This document shows, one piece after another, positions 12,862-25,575 of a stretch of DNA of 64,000 nt; the first letter of the stretch is position 1, and every line of letters begins with the position of its first letter. Origin of the DNA: Odontocerum albicorne (taxonomy: Eukaryota > Arthropoda > Insecta > Trichoptera > Odontoceridae). The DNA lies in NCBI GenBank assembly GCA_949825065.1, contig OX463841.1:23448916-23512915 (forward strand). The letters run 5' to 3'. The notes under the pieces were generated by a model, which did not search any database, had not been told where the DNA came from, and saw nothing but the letters and a program-made list of their open reading frames with translations. The position numbers and the translations under genes were made by a program.

Positions 12862-13394
12862 TAATTAAAACATAGTCGCAAGTGGAAATTCGTGCAATTT
12901 CAATACACAAGTTTAATAATTGATGTCAATGTGTGCATAAATATGTTATCTTCGTGACTTAATAAAGAAACTTTTTAAAATATAGCTCGTTTATTTGAAT
13001 GTGTCCTTACGGAGTTTTTCAATAAAACTTGCATTTTTTAATCATGCAATGAAGTTCGTTAAATAATTCTCTATTGAACTTAACTAAACCTCGGTCAACT
13101 CTAACAAATGGTCAATATACTCGTATAACATGAATCGCGACTTGATTAATAAGGATAAACAAATTAACGCCATTTTCTCAAATAATTATTTTTTGAGTAA
13201 TTTTTTTACAGAGCTTGTGTAGTTTAACAATAAATTCAATCGTTATAATTTCATTGAAATGTACTTTTATTTTATTGAAATACGAAATACTGATTTTTCA
13301 AATGTGTGCACTGAGAAGTTTACTAGATTACTCCTAAGCGACCAAAGAAGTGGACAAATAATCGATGAGATCTTTTACTCTCTAATGACCTATA

Positions 13395-14235
13395 GTTAAG
13401 CATCTCCAGTAAAAAAGTCACTAGAATAAAGCCAGGGATGATATCTATATACTCTCATGTAGATACCATGAATACGTTTTTTCTGAACTCTATGTAGCAT
13501 GAGGGAATACGTAATCCCTGTTGGAGTCCATATTATAGAACAATAGTCGAAATGATTCCTGACCAAAGATTTGTATAATATTTTGAGAACGTAGGTATCT
13601 GTAAATATTTTGGTTATACGAATTACAAACTCAAACATCTTATTTGCTTTATTGCAGACTGATTTGATTTCCATATCAAATGAAAGATCCGTTACAAATA
13701 TAGTACACCCGAGTTCATTGTTTAATCCATCCAAGATAGTTTTTAATCATTCATAAGATAACGAAAATAAGTAATTTTGCAAATAAAACTTTTGTATTCG
13801 TACTTTTGCAAATGAAACAACAAAACATTTGATACATTAAAGAAGAGTTATTATGGATGCTCTGTTCATATGTACAATTGATGTATTTTTGAAGTTTTCT
13901 ACATTCATCAATGCTCAATAATTTTAGGAACAATGTAAGATTGTAAGTCAAATAGTAAAACATTTTAGCGTGTAGCACTATTTTACACGTAGTTTATAAA
14001 GACACGAAAAACATCGGCCCTAGATTCGATCCCTGGGGAACATCCGTGTTGACATGGAATTGATCGGATATAAATAGTCCGTGTGAAATAAATTGTTTTC
14101 GATTTCGAAAATAGTCAGCGAATTATTTAAAAAATGGTAAGTTACAGCCAAACATGCTTAATTTTTTAAGGAGTATATCATGATTCATTTTATCAAATGA
14201 CTTTGCAAAGTCATTATACGCAGGCCTGAAGTGAA
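13395..14235 (-). pseudogene. LINE reverse transcriptase remnant (CR1/jockey-like)
   Basis: Reading on the - strand, AKSFDKMNHDILLKKLSMFG (reverse-transcriptase palm motif) appears near 14140-14215 and DVPQGSNLGPMFF near 14010-14035. A degraded catalytic box region (LHAKMFYYLT...SIDECRKLQKYI) lies in 13751-13978, where the YADD motif has been lost. The C-terminal stretch LSFDMEIKSVCNKANKMFEFVIRITKIF...LYKSLVRNHFDYCSIIWTP...RVQKK is in 13396-13734. Frames are interrupted. The order and motifs fit a non-LTR retrotransposon; the exact clade is not resolved. Confidence 0.82.
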
Positions 14236-14335
14236 AACCAGATTGGAACCTTTTTTTTTAAATGGGTATAAATGGGAATCGAGTCCGTAACCCTCGAGTT
14301 GGAAGACAGGCGTTTTACTTGTGTATCTCCTTCGT
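14221..14335 (-). mobile_element. SINE fragment, - strand
   Basis: GGCCTGAAGTGAAAACCAGA, a T-run, GGGTATAAATGGGAATCGAG and ACCCTCGAGTTGGAAGACAG match the 5' half of the main SINE family in reverse. It directly adjoins the LINE remnant at 13395-14235. Confidence 0.62.
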
Positions 14336-16524
14336 CTTATTTGAGTATATCGCGTATCAACAGGAATCCAGTTGAAAGACAGGCGTTTTCAAGTTGTTTA
14401 TTTCCAGCGTTTAAAGATCATGTGTTTTCTGCTAAAACAATAATCGCTTTTATCTTTGTTTACTGAAAATGTTATTTATTTTTTGTGAAACTTTAGGAGT
14501 CAAAAAAATTAATTAAATGGACCCGTATTTTGCACCTTACTGTATTATATACGGGCACGTATATGTTTATTCGTCTAAGATTTGGTTCACTATTAAAAAT
14601 TCGAAGTAAGTATCTTTCTATATATTATGTAATACATATGTTCTATTAAAGAATATTGCCAGTCAGACAATACTAGGCATTGAATGAATTTGATACTCTT
14701 CGGCCCAAGACACCGAACTTGGGTATTATAACAAATGCCATATGGACCACAAATGATAATGATGTTTACTTTAACTACAAAACACATTAACGTTTGACTT
14801 GGAAAAACACATTTCCACGCCAAAGTAAATTATAAAAAAAAAGTTAATAAAATAATCTTGTTAAATTAGTCATGTACCACAAACCAGGTTAAAGTTATTT
14901 ATGTTGCTTGAAATAGTCAAACGTGGGAATTGTCTGACAAACACTGGTTAACGGTGTTTTTATTTAGTATTTGCACAGTAGCTTTTTTATCTTTTCCTTC
15001 TGTGTTCAACAGATAATTTCCTACGATATACTATTTAGGAAACACACACTTATCTATTTCCTATTGTCAACTTCTAACCGGTCTATGTAAATACCGTGGT
15101 TAACCTTTAGAAGTGAATGTTGAATAAGTCGAGTCGAAAAAAGTTTTTTTATATTTTTTCACCTCATTAGAGACACTAGATATGGCATATTCAATGCAAG
15201 GCTGTCTCATGTACATTTTTTTCGCATGCCTTTGAACTAGAAAATAATGAATATTTATTGAAATCTCGTTAGAAATCTCAATAAAGATCTTGATTGAATT
15301 AAAAACGGCATGAGTCAAATATTTTCGAAGTCGAAATGTAACATTCTTCCTGCGAAAATGAAAACAGAAATTTAAAAATTTAACAGTAAAATGTTGAAAT
15401 GAGGAAATGTTAATGATTTTCCACATTTAACTAACTGTATTATACCTAATAGTGTACAATTATAAATTATCACAAATATATTATAATAACGTGCTATACA
15501 CGTACGAGTATGTGTTTAAAAACACTTTTTTTTAATTTTATATTTCTGAGCAATAAGGTAGCAAAACATGTTCATTATTAAATAATAATGGATTTTAAGG
15601 TTAAGGAAATCATTGCAACACTTTATTTTTTAAAGTTTGAACTAACTTATTGTATATGTGTAGGTGCATGGCTGCGCGTTGGACTTCTGTGCGGAAGACC
15701 GCCTCTGGTTCGAATCCCGTACTGTGCTACTCCCCTCAAATGACATACACAATTTTTCGTCCAGTATTCGGGAGTATAATAATATCTAGAACTTCGGTCA
15801 TATATATATTCTTTTTAAAAAAAAATCCATTTTCGAACAAAATGTTTTTTAAGTTACATTATTTTATTCCTTTGTATTTGGTTAATTAATAGGTATTCGT
15901 AAATCACCACTAAATTTACAGTCACATATCTGAATTTATTATTCAAAACTCCTCAAGTATTTAGTACTAAAGTAATTTTTTTACACATTTTTACACTCCC
16001 TCCTTTCCTTTAAATTGTTATTGGCACAAATCTTCCTCTTTATGCGATGGAATGCAATTTTCATTTTTAAATCCCAATTATCTCGAAACGATGTAATTTA
16101 GACTTGTGACACTCTTATAACAAAGATGTTATATGTATGCATTAAGCTGGTTATCGTATTGTGAATCAAGATAATGATAATGCACAGAGGAACATAATTG
16201 CTGGTGTTTGCATGGCAAATAAATAATGCGATTCTGGAACAAATCTATCTCATTGTTTTTCAAGGCTATTTTGTTTTGTTCACTATCATAATATCATATG
16301 ATTTTTAAGAAGTCTATTTATCTACTCGATACAATTTTTCCTTTTGTAAATTAGAAGTTTCATTGTTTTCGTTAACTCTTTTTACGATTTTCAATGGTTC
16401 ATAATTTTCATTTATTGGTTTCATTGCGGCATTCGTGTAAAGTGAACTTTTTAGATCATCGTTTTTTTACAAATTTATATATTTTATGTTACCGATTATT
16501 TAGTAACATTTAAAGAAAAGCAAA
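14336..16524. other. AT-rich spacer
   Basis: Apart from the tRNA-like head at 15655-15740 and a TACGAGTA at 15503, I see no gene or repeat. A - strand frame at 15100-15426 (108 codons) shows no domain and is composed of AT-driven residues. Confidence 0.5.
15655..15740 (+). repeat. tRNA-like SINE head, unassigned family
   Basis: GGCTGCGCGTTGGACTTCTG resembles an A box region, and GGTTCGAATCCC is an exact B box. The flanks do not close a proper acceptor stem, so I read it as a SINE head and not a functional tRNA gene. Confidence 0.45.
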
Positions 16525-16945
16525 GCTGGGCTTACAATGTTATATTAGTCCCAACATGAGAATATGCATGCGAAACTTGGACGTGGTAAAAAAGTGATGA
16601 AAGTAACATAAATGCGGTAGAAATGAGAGCGTTGCGCAGAATTTGTGAAGAAATAATGTGTGATAGAATAAGGAATGATCACATAACGAAATAATGCGGA
16701 TTGAAAGAAGATGCAGTGGTTAAGATGTAGAAAGAATGAATTATGAAAATTTACAACAGTAATCCATACGAGTAGTTTGAAAAAAAAAACAAGAAAAGCG
16801 GGGCACGACCAAATTCTGAAAAAGGAAAAGCCTTTATAATAGGCAAGTATGCATGACGATGTGTATGAACCAGACAATGAGAGTGAATCTGTTATCTCTA
16901 CCCACCCCAATAGAGACAAGGTGTGATGATGATGTGATGTATTTG
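16525..16945 (+). mobile_element. LINE 3' end remnant (RTE-like)
   Basis: Translated pieces match the C-terminal tail of an RTE-type reverse-transcriptase protein: ETW-like context, then INAVEMRALRRICEE and DRIRNDHIT, interrupted by stops. The 3' end carries the family tail, CCCACCCCAATAGAGACAAGG then GTGATGATGATG. Related tails occur at 1130-1262, 20265-20310 (- strand) and 24835-24890 (- strand). Confidence 0.72.
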
Positions 16946-17754
16946 AGTAATTTAAAAAAAGCTTATTTTAATTAAAGAAGAAAAAATTCTATTGAAAATC
17001 TATTATTAAACTCTTCTCCATTATTTAACTTTTTGCCCATTTTATGTAAATATTTTAAAAATATTCAAGCATACATTAACATAAGAATTTTAATACGAGT
17101 TTGAAAAATATCTTTTTTGCTAAGTACCGCACTGTAGAAACAATGAATTGAATATGCAAAAAACTATAAAATTGTACAATGTATGAATATATGTTTTATT
17201 ATTTGAACAAATATGTCAAGGACGAGAGATGTTGGTAAGGAGTATGTACTTTAACTTGAGTGAAAGAGCTGGACTGTTAATATTTCTAACGAAACCCGTT
17301 CTCGGTTTCCCCAGTTACAACAGGTTTTAACTTTGTTTATTATGACTTCACCTTTTAAAAGATTGTTTGCTAATTCCAGAAATGTAACCTTGGATCACTT
17401 ATGCCTTCATGACACCATTCAGACATTCCCTTTTATATGCGCTTTTAGCAGCAACAGGTCAAGCATCACGATTTATTGTATGCAAAGTCGTAAATATTTT
17501 TGTCTATAATATGGTAATAATTTATATAGCGTTTATCGTTTGTTTAAATGTATGTGAAGCGATAATTATATATAAGGTACGAGTATAACAAGTGTTTTCA
17601 ATAAAAAAATTAAGGGTAATTTTATTACAATACATATAATTAATTTTACTCTAATTTCTGCAATGACGATGTATATATTGAATTTGCGTTTACTTACCTC
17701 AGGGTCAGGGTCTAGAATACATTTTTGAGACATATTTAGTCTTGGCCGCCAACC

Positions 17755-18350
17755 TGGCATGCTTGGTGATGTCTCGCTGAATTACACCCGCCTTCTTAAT
17801 ATCTCTGAAAGATGGAGTGCATTCGATTTGACGTTTCTTTATAAGATTGTTCACAAAATCTTTGATAGCTCCGATATATTGGTTCATATTGCTTTTCACA
17901 CTACTGCAAAAAACACACGGAATCTTTTACAATTCAAATCTGTCAATTTGCTACCGCCTGCTGCACGTTGTCATTCATCAATCGTGATAATGCAAAGAAT
18001 GGGTAACTTCATGTCTGGTTTGGTAATGTAGATGTTGTTGAGTTCAGGAGGGAACATCTCGGGCTTTTCCTTAATCTTATGTCTTGACTGGTTATTTCAT
18101 TTTAATTCTGTCTTAAAATATTTTTATCAATTTTATTTATTTTGTGTTTTCTTTGGTCGTATTCGAACATCTTTTCCTTTCAATGTCGAACTATACTTGA
18201 GTTTTAGTCCCTCTATATGTATTTGTACTGAATTGTTAATTTATGGAGTTGTTGATATTTTGTCTTATGTTTAATAAATATAATGGTTTGTAAAGTTTAA
18301 GGGCACTTAAGTGCTGTATATATTTTCAATAAATAAATAAATATATAAAA
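17755..18350 (+). pseudogene. LINE reverse transcriptase C-terminus (jockey/CR1-like)
   Basis: A 90-codon frame at 17759-18031 reads LLNISERWSAFDLTFLYKIVHKIFDSSDIL, the Leu/Arg-rich C-terminal domain found after the reverse transcriptase in jockey/CR1-type LINEs (usually RR..DL.FLYK). A 3' untranslated stretch follows, ending in a tail of TCAATAAATAAATAAATA near 18330-18350. The 5' part is truncated near 17755. Confidence 0.7.
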
Positions 18351-18544
18351 TTCAGTATGTTTATTTTAACGCAACCAATTATATAATATAATACTTTTGG
18401 ATGGTTATAATCATGTTGTATTCATTAAAAAATGTTTTTTTTTTGCTCGAGTGCAATAAGTTAGGTAGTTAGAAATAAAATAATAATATTCGAAAGGAGA
18501 CGCGCCAAAAAAAAGGACAATCAAGAAAAACTAATAAAAAAATC

Positions 18545-18996
18545 TGGATACACCCATAGATAGCTCTTGATATAAGCGATTGGTATGCTAACGTATGGCT
18601 TGGAAACGATGACATTAACTGCCAATACCATTCACATACTAAAATGCGCACAACGGTCTATGGAACGACAAATGCTGGGCATACGTCTGATAGACAAAGT
18701 CAGAAATGAAGAAATCAGGTGACTGACTAGGGTTGTCGACATAATGGACCGTGTTGCAGGCATGAACTGGCAGTGGGCGGGTCACGTTGTAAGACAACAA
18801 AATGAAATATGGGCACCCAGAGTCCTGAAATGGAGGCCGTGGGATACGAAAAGACCGATGGGACGGCCCCAGAAGAGGTGGGCTGACGACATTATCCTTA
18901 TCGCCGGTAGAAAATGGACGAGAAAAGCCCAAGACAGGGAAGTGTGGAAGGTTTTAGAAGAGGCCTACATCCAGCAGTGGAGATACGGCTGAAGAA
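18545..18996 (+). pseudogene. LINE C-terminus (RTE-like)
   Basis: The frame at 18744-18992 reads WQWAGHVVRQQNEIW, then VLKWRPWDTKRPMGRPQKRWADDI and AQDREVWKVLEEAYIQQW, the highly characteristic tail of insect endonuclease/reverse-transcriptase LINEs. Upstream, LTYGLETMTL and QRSMERQMLGIRLIDKVRNEEIR are readable with an in-frame stop between. It ends with a short GAA repeat (TGAAGAAGAAGAAG), a typical LINE tail. This is only the 3' 450 bases of the element. Confidence 0.85.
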
Positions 18997-20264
18997 GAAG
19001 AAGTAATATTGGTGAACAACAATAAAAACGACTTAGGTCGTAAGTACTTACTTGGTTGCGCGGTTAATGCTCAGGCGTTTTGTTTAAATGGTTCTAAGTT
19101 CAAATTTCAAACGAGAACTAGTTTTCATATGGTAGCATAAGCGTCTATCCTTTTTTTTATGAATAAGAACTATGTTTTTTCATGTCATTTTTTAACTGTA
19201 AAATGTGAAGAGAGATTAGAAAAACAATTTTTTCAAAGGTTTGAAATATAATTGACTATATCATCATTTTTGAATTTATCAATTTGTTTCAGTACAAACA
19301 TTTGGTAAGCGGAGATTATATTATATGCGAATTGGATAAAATTGATGAAGTTCAGGGTGAATAAAACACATAATCTTGATTTAAAATTTAATGCTCCGTA
19401 GCAAATTTATGATATAATCATTTGGATTGCCACTCGATGGCTATATTACATTATTATTCATAGTATAACCGTTCTTTATATCGTCTCGAGACATCATTTG
19501 GGAGTTTAAATATTATGAAATGAGCCAAATGTATAATACTTATGAAATGTGATATTTTATGTATACGCTTAGGAATTAAATACATTTTATTGGCATATGA
19601 AACTGGGCTTCTAATGATTTTTTGGTGACTTTTTTATAGTGTTTTCAAAGGTCATGAAAGAAAAAAGCTTTGTGTTATTTACATTTGTCGTAACTGTAGA
19701 ACTTGTACTAGAAAAAATATGGAATTTATGTTTGTATATTACTCTATTAATTTTTATACTGTTGAAACCGGTAGGGTTATACCGTTACAAAAAGTGGAAT
19801 AAACAGTGTTTGATAAAACAAATTACAATATTCAATATTAGATTATATGTTTAGTGGGTATGTTTATAAATAAAACAAGCTAAAAGTATTACTTTCATCG
19901 CACTTTGCAGTGTTTATTGAGCTTAAGTTCAAAGTTAAATGTTGTTTCAAAAGGTTAATAGAGCTTTTTTCTGGATAAGTAAGCTGGTGATTTTCAGAGA
20001 TGAAGTCTGAATCGTCAAGTATTTATGAGATATATTTTCTTTTCTAATTTTCCTTATGTACATAATGGGCTTAGTGACTATTTTTATCAAGAAAATCTAT
20101 CATATCTTCCGAGGTTTTTGTTTTTGTTAATCTGCTCTGCTCTGCTCTGCATGTCACGCTTAATTTTATTTCCGATTTTGTTTTATAATAGTTACGTCAT
20201 ATTTTTACGGAACGCTATTTATGGATACGCACAAAATAACTAAAATTCAAGTTCGTACATACAT
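18997..20264. other. AT-rich spacer
   Basis: A worn tRNA-like segment may lie near 19055-19130 (GTTGCGCGGTTAATGCTC, then TGGTTCTAAGTTCAAAT). Otherwise no gene or repeat is seen. Confidence 0.45.
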
Positions 20265-20800
20265 AAAATCACGCCGTGTCTCTGTTGGGATAGGCAGAGA
20301 GGACAGAGTGACATTTTTTCTTCGACATACATATTCTCATACAGGTCTTTAAGTTTATTTTATTCCTTACCTTTTCTTCTTTCAATAACTTGGTCCATCC
20401 ATAATATTAATAATTATAAAATGACAATTTATATAGTGGCGTTTACAGAGCAAACTCTCCTCAAGGCCCCCCCACCTTACTTGAACTTCCTAAATCACGC
20501 TTCCCACTTCACTTCCGCATTATATATTTGTTTTTTCAGCCTTCCATCGTCCATTCTCACATACTCAAACCACAGTCAGATTACTCTTTTTTATTGTATT
20601 TATAACATCAGTCTCTTGTTCACATTTATTCTTAATTGTTTCATTCCGAATACTGCCAAACATTGTCACATCACGTCACGTCACATATATTCTCGTCAGT
20701 GCACGCATTTCTACAGAATTTGTTAACGTTCTTCTCCTACGTCCTCTTTTCACTTCCATACATCAACTTCGACACCAATATATTATACTTCTGAGAACCA
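20265..20800 (-). mobile_element. LINE 3' remnant (RTE-like), - strand
   Basis: On the - strand the family tail is visible: CCTCTCTGCCTATCCCAACA then GAGACACGGCGTGA at 20270-20310. Upstream towards 20800 the composition and spacing match the copy at 24835-25310, but coding frames are badly broken. The 101-codon + strand frame at 20421-20726 is antisense to this remnant. Confidence 0.55.
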
Positions 20801-20939
20801 TCATATTAATAAATTTGGACACTATTCGCTTCTAGTATATTTGTTTTAATAAAAGTTCATAATAATAATAAGGATGTAACCGAGCCAATATGTGTTATTT
20901 ATAAATGATGAAGTAACTAAAACTAGGTTTCGATATAAA

Positions 20940-21660
20940 CAGAAGATTACGAGTATTTGAATTCAGCTCATCGTCCGGTAAAGCCGAGATTACTGATAGG
21001 CCTCACTTTTTATACTCAGCACCGGAATCCGGTTGGTATAGTCCACCGATAAATATGCCAAGACCGACTGACGGTAACACTGAACTTGATGTCGCTGGCA
21101 GAACGGTCTCTTCGGACAGGAATGCGCTCCTACTCTTACATGGGCAATAGGCACAACTCGCTATTGCGTTGCCCGTTTCAATGGATCGCCTCCTAATACC
21201 GTTATGTCTACACTCGATAACAACGGATCCTCATTCAACGCGGATTTGATTATACGCGACAAAAACGGTAAAATTAGATTTAATTATATATTTTTTATTG
21301 AAGAATTAATGTTACAGTTTGTGTTCTTGTGAGTGTAATAAATTTAATCTATTTATCAAATAATAATAATCAAAAGAAATTTAGATGGCAGACTCCTCAA
21401 GGGAGCACTAACTCGGCAATCAAACCCACTCCTATTGAAATATTAAAAATATTGTAAAAACAGAATAAGTGAAACGGATATGGAAGTGACAGATGCGGTC
21501 ATTAGATTAGGTATTTCCCGTATCTGCATATGTTAAAAAAACCTATTTGTTACGAAAACGCAGAAAACTTACCAAGGGAAGAGAATTATAAAAACTTTTC
21601 GCCGATCTTCCGATATGTGACAGTATCTCTTAACTTTGTGAAGTTTTAAAGCCATGCAAG
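20940..21660. other. Unassigned GC-richer segment
   Basis: 20940-21260 is distinctly GC-richer and unique in the window. Translations in all frames contain stops. 21385-21660 has fragments such as a basic RKRRKLTKGREL stretch. It may be an old retroelement (terminal repeat plus start of coding region), but no primer-binding site or paired repeat is visible. Confidence 0.3.
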
Positions 21661-23137
21661 GAGTACTTGAATCATTATATGTATCTTACTATATTTTAAT
21701 AAATGTTTATTTTTTTAATAATAAACACCAAATCAATAAATAAAATCCACTAGGATTGGAATTTCTAATCTTTCGTATAAAAGTTTATAAGTAAACTATA
21801 ATACACATATTCGTTGACTGTTTTTCAAAACTCAATAATTAGACACCCAAAATAATATTGCTGAGGAGAGTATGTTACATAAAAAAGAGTATGTGTAAAA
21901 AAATACACGCCTTTCATCAACCACTGTTTGCAATGCCACACGGTTTAGTTTGTTGTCAGGGTCTTGTTTAAGCAATGATTTCCTTATCCTATTGCGTTAA
22001 GTGGAGAAAGATAATATTTTTTCTTTGTTCTATTTTTACTCGATCAAAAATACGTTCTTTGCTAATACTACAGTGTCATCAGCGTACATTAGTTCACATA
22101 CATTACCGTTCAACAATGATCTGTGGATATCTTTGACACATGAGTCTTTATAACATTGAATAATCAGGGTGACCTTACATATCCTTGCTTCACCCCTTTT
22201 GTAATATTTAACTACTTAGTCAAGGCACCAAGGCCAATCAAAAATAGAAAATGAGAATCGTTGCAAAACATCTATTATTGATTGTGTTTTCTAACTTTCA
22301 CGAGTCGTTTGGGAAATTTACCGATACTGTCATGTACTATACAAGATATGTGTTCCCCGCACATAATGAGGGCTTACTGTTCTGTCGTTCTTAGCTGTTG
22401 ATGTATTCAATCTTGCAGGCCTTGCCGCCACTTTTTATTAAAGACCATCGGCACATATTTATCGTACTATTATGTATGTAGGTTTACTGTTATTTTCGTA
22501 CGAATTCTAACAAATTTTGATTTCACGCTCTGTCTGTTTGATACTTCCTATCTTTTAGATTGATCATCGGATAGTGTAGATTAGTTTGGCGTTCTTTACT
22601 TCTAAAAAGGATGTCTCTTGACCTAGTTTACAAGTACATTTTAAAAATAAATGCCAAAGCGTTATACCGCGTCGTGATTAAAGGTTGTAATAAACAAAAG
22701 ATGGACGCGGACAATTTATGTCATCTGTGAAATATCGGTATCAAACTTCAGGAGTAAACGAATACCGTTGACTGAACAGTTAATTTTTGAGTTATGTACA
22801 TTCATTTTGCAAAATTTCTCTTCACCGTCCGTTATATTTGTTTACATTATTTGCCTTTTTTTAAATATAATTATTACTTTTCAAATAATATTGAACATTT
22901 TTAAATTGTTTGAATTAAGTTTGACCCTTTGCCTTTTTAATGAGCTTTGAATTATCGCTTAGAAAATATACCGTATTTTAAACTTGTTCATGTATTTATG
23001 TACCTATATATGCGGGCATACAAAGTGATGTGACAGTTACAATATTGGTTTTCAACATTTAATGTACAGGAAATTTAGGATTAATTGGACTTAATTATGT
23101 AAAAATAACACAATCCACATTTTACCAGTTCTGAGCT
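21661..23137. other. AT-rich spacer
   Basis: No gene, tRNA-like element or LINE piece that I can support. The 60-codon frame at 22768-22950 is Phe/Leu/Ile-rich and shows no family signature. Confidence 0.5.
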
Positions 23138-23365
23138 GCTTTATATTGTATTACACTTTCATTGTATCCAGTACAACCTGGCGGGATTATTTCCATGTGA
23201 TCTCTTGAAACCAACCATAAAGGTGTTAAAGAGGCCTGAAGTGAAAAGCAGACGGAACCTTTTTTTTATTATTTATTAAATTGGGTTCCAATGTGAATTG
23301 AATCTGTATGTATCCCCCGGGTTGGAAGACATATGTCTTACTTACTCGATTACGAAAGTTGCTTT
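23138..23365 (-). mobile_element. tRNA-derived SINE, main family, - strand
   Basis: Read on the - strand: the tail (TGTATTACACTTTCATTGTA on the + strand), CAACCTGGCGGGATTATTTC, the GAAACCAACCATAAAGGTGT region, then the damaged tRNA-like head near 23290-23350 (CCCCCGGGTTGGAAGACA on the + strand). Confidence 0.72.
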
Positions 23366-23813
23366 TGACGGAATTTAACTATGGTACTCATTTCACGGAT
23401 TGATATTTTACACATATTGGTTGAATTGTGATTTGTTGATATTTCAAATCAATTAAAAACTGGGGATTTGTGGTTTGGATCTTTTTTGCAAATACGCGTT
23501 TAATTTTATGTCCTCATAGTTCCAATATTCGATGAACATATCCGAGTATGTGTAAAAGGATACAACACATTTGGATTTGAAATATCAATTTGTTCATGAA
23601 TCTTTTATGTGCAAATATATCAAGTCAGTGCGATTGTTATGGTTATTGTATGATTTAGTTTTGTCTTAAAAACTGTCATTCCTACCTTTTCTCAAATATC
23701 TCAAAACAGGTAAAGTGTCATTTGTTTATTTTTTCCATATTTTAATCCAATAAATACTTAAATAAGGTCAAATCTTACAAGTTTTCTTGAATTATTGTCT
23801 GTATACATTTCAA

Positions 23814-23869
23814 GTGTTATTTATTCATAAGTGCCTATTTTTAACAACATATTCAAACCGTATCAGTCA
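23814..23869 (+). repeat. Inverted partner of 25922-25981
   Basis: GTGTTATTTATTCATAAGTG, CCTATTTTTAACAACATATT, CAAACC and CGTATCAG occur here and, reverse-complemented, at 25922-25981, where three extra bases lie before CGTATCAG. The two lie about 2 kb apart and face each other; a SINE, a LINE tail and the 99-bp duplication lie between. Confidence 0.82.
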
Positions 23870-24164
23870 AATATTCATATGATATTTACTTACTCGAAAC
23901 CCCATCGTTTGTATCCTGTGTTTGACTTGGCCGGTCCTTCGGTCTAATTTTCGTTGACTTGACGGGATGAACATTTTATAAAGCTATGTATACTATAAAC
24001 TAACAAAACATTCTAAATTCACTGGTCGTTGTAGTATACTCGTATCATATCTATCACTGTTTGTCACCCTAACACAACATCCTTGTGGCACTGAACATTA
24101 CTGTTTTTCTTTCTTAAATAGTCTTTGGAAAAAAATATTCGTGGTTTTTTTTTTCGTTCGATCA

Positions 24165-24490
24165 CATCTTGTTAATGTTTCGTTTCGAGTTGGATAAGGA
24201 GGGTAGTTGTATGGATAGTTGGAAGGCTGGTGTTGATGGTGTTTCTTGCGCGGCGTCTTGGTTGAGACTGAACGCGGGTCATTGCTCGGCCTGCCCACTT
24301 CCCACGTGGGCTGTGCTACACCTGCCCCCGCCCAACCCAAGCTTTGCGGGCCCATTCTTCGCGGTCTTATGGTTTTGAGTTTTGTTTGTTTTTGCATTGC
24401 TCCGTGTCTCACCTTACCGTATTCCTGGTGCATCCGCAAGGTAGCCTTGGACGCGTCTCCGGGTGATGGTGTTGCATGAATGTCCATCGA
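24165..24490. other. Unassigned GC-rich segment with open frames on both strands
   Basis: The segment is GC-richer than its neighbours. The - strand has a 129-codon frame (24487-24098) starting MDIHATPSPGDASKATLRM and rich in Pro, Arg, Lys and Asn; the + strand has shorter frames. No domain is recognisable and no splice context is evident. It could be a repeat leader or an exon of low complexity. Confidence 0.3.
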
Positions 24491-24600
24491 TAATTAGCTG
24501 GCTGTATTATTTAAATTTATTTCGGTTACTTTTGAAACAAATCTCAATAAAATTTTCTTTAAAAGTTGATTTTTATAGTGAATATTTTTCTAATCTACCA

Positions 24601-24818
24601 TATTTTCCCGTGGTTTAGTCGGTATGATACTTGTCTCCCAACTCGGGTGATTGCGGGTTCGATTCCCGTTGAAACCGAGATTTAAAAAAATATTCCAGTC
24701 TGATTTTCACTTTAGGCCTCTTTAACAACTTTCTGGTTGGTTGGAAGATATTGCCACATGGCAATAAGCTTGTCAGGTTGTACTGTATACAAAAAAAGTG
24801 TAATACAACACAATATTT
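24601..24818 (+). mobile_element. tRNA-derived SINE, main family
   Basis: A near-complete copy: A box region CGTGGTTTAGTCGGTATGAT, B box GCGGGTTCGATTCCCGTTGA, body TTCCAGTCTG, TCTGGTTGGTTGGAAGA and GCCACATGGCAATAAG, tail GTGTAATACAACACAATA. It is transcribable in principle by RNA polymerase III through its internal boxes. Confidence 0.78.
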
Positions 24819-24834
24819 TTTTCATACATACGAG

Positions 24835-25310
24835 TATATACCATCACACCATTCCCCTGTTGGGATAACCAGAGAGGACAGACTTTCAAATGACACACCG
24901 CTTCTTCTACATCCATACAACTCCTACGACTTCTCTGACTTTTTACATTCTCTTCTTTCAAAATATCAAGCACTTGGTCCTACCATACTTTCCTTGGGTT
25001 TTCTCTACCACGCCTTCCACTCACATTTGCAGTATATTTGTTTTGTTAGTATTTCTTCATTATTGATCTTACTTAATACATGTGACTTAAGTGCACATTC
25101 ATCCCAGATCACTTCATTCCACTTGACATGAACAATTTAACGTTGCCATTGCATAAATTATCCTTAGTACACGCATCTCCTCAGCAATAATCTTATTCTT
25201 ACGAGTATCGTTCTTGTACGATGCCCAAGTTTTAGTTCCATTCATTAAGGTGGGCACCGACATGTTATTATGTATTGCCATTTTTGCTACTGTTGATTGT
25301 ATCATAGTAT
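24835..25310 (-). pseudogene. LINE C-terminus (RTE-like), - strand
   Basis: The - strand reads GTKTWASYKNDTRKNKIIAEEMRVLRIIYA (25114-25305) and, after a gap, ILKEENVKSQRSRRSCMDVEEAVCH (24773-24973). Both are segments of the RTE-like LINE C-terminal tail. The 3' end carries CTCTCTGGTTATCCCAACAG then GGGAATGGTGTGATGG. The + strand frame at 24751-25131 is a shadow. The 3' tail touches a TACGAGTA octamer at 24829. Confidence 0.7.
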
Positions 25311-25575
25311 AAATAGGCCAAAACCCGTACGACGGTTTTCGTCAAAGAAATAATGCGAGAATTGAATTTTGAATACAAGAGAGTGAGAGAGGAATACTTG
25401 GATTCTCTCCGAAAGTAATTCGAAATTTGAATCTCGGTGGGTCCGTGATACTGAACGAATTTTAAATACCTAGCTAACAATTTTTGAACTGGTGTAAAAG
25501 GAGACGATGTATAAATGATATACAATATATAAAAAAAATTTGCATTTATGAATATATATTTTCATAAATGTAGAA

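Noticed and set aside
15655..15740. Possible tRNA gene
   Set aside because: The B box is exact, but the acceptor stem does not pair and no clear anticodon loop forms; a SINE head is more likely.
20990..21015. TATA box plus initiator on the - strand
   Set aside because: Spacing of about 20 bases is too short, and no gene follows.
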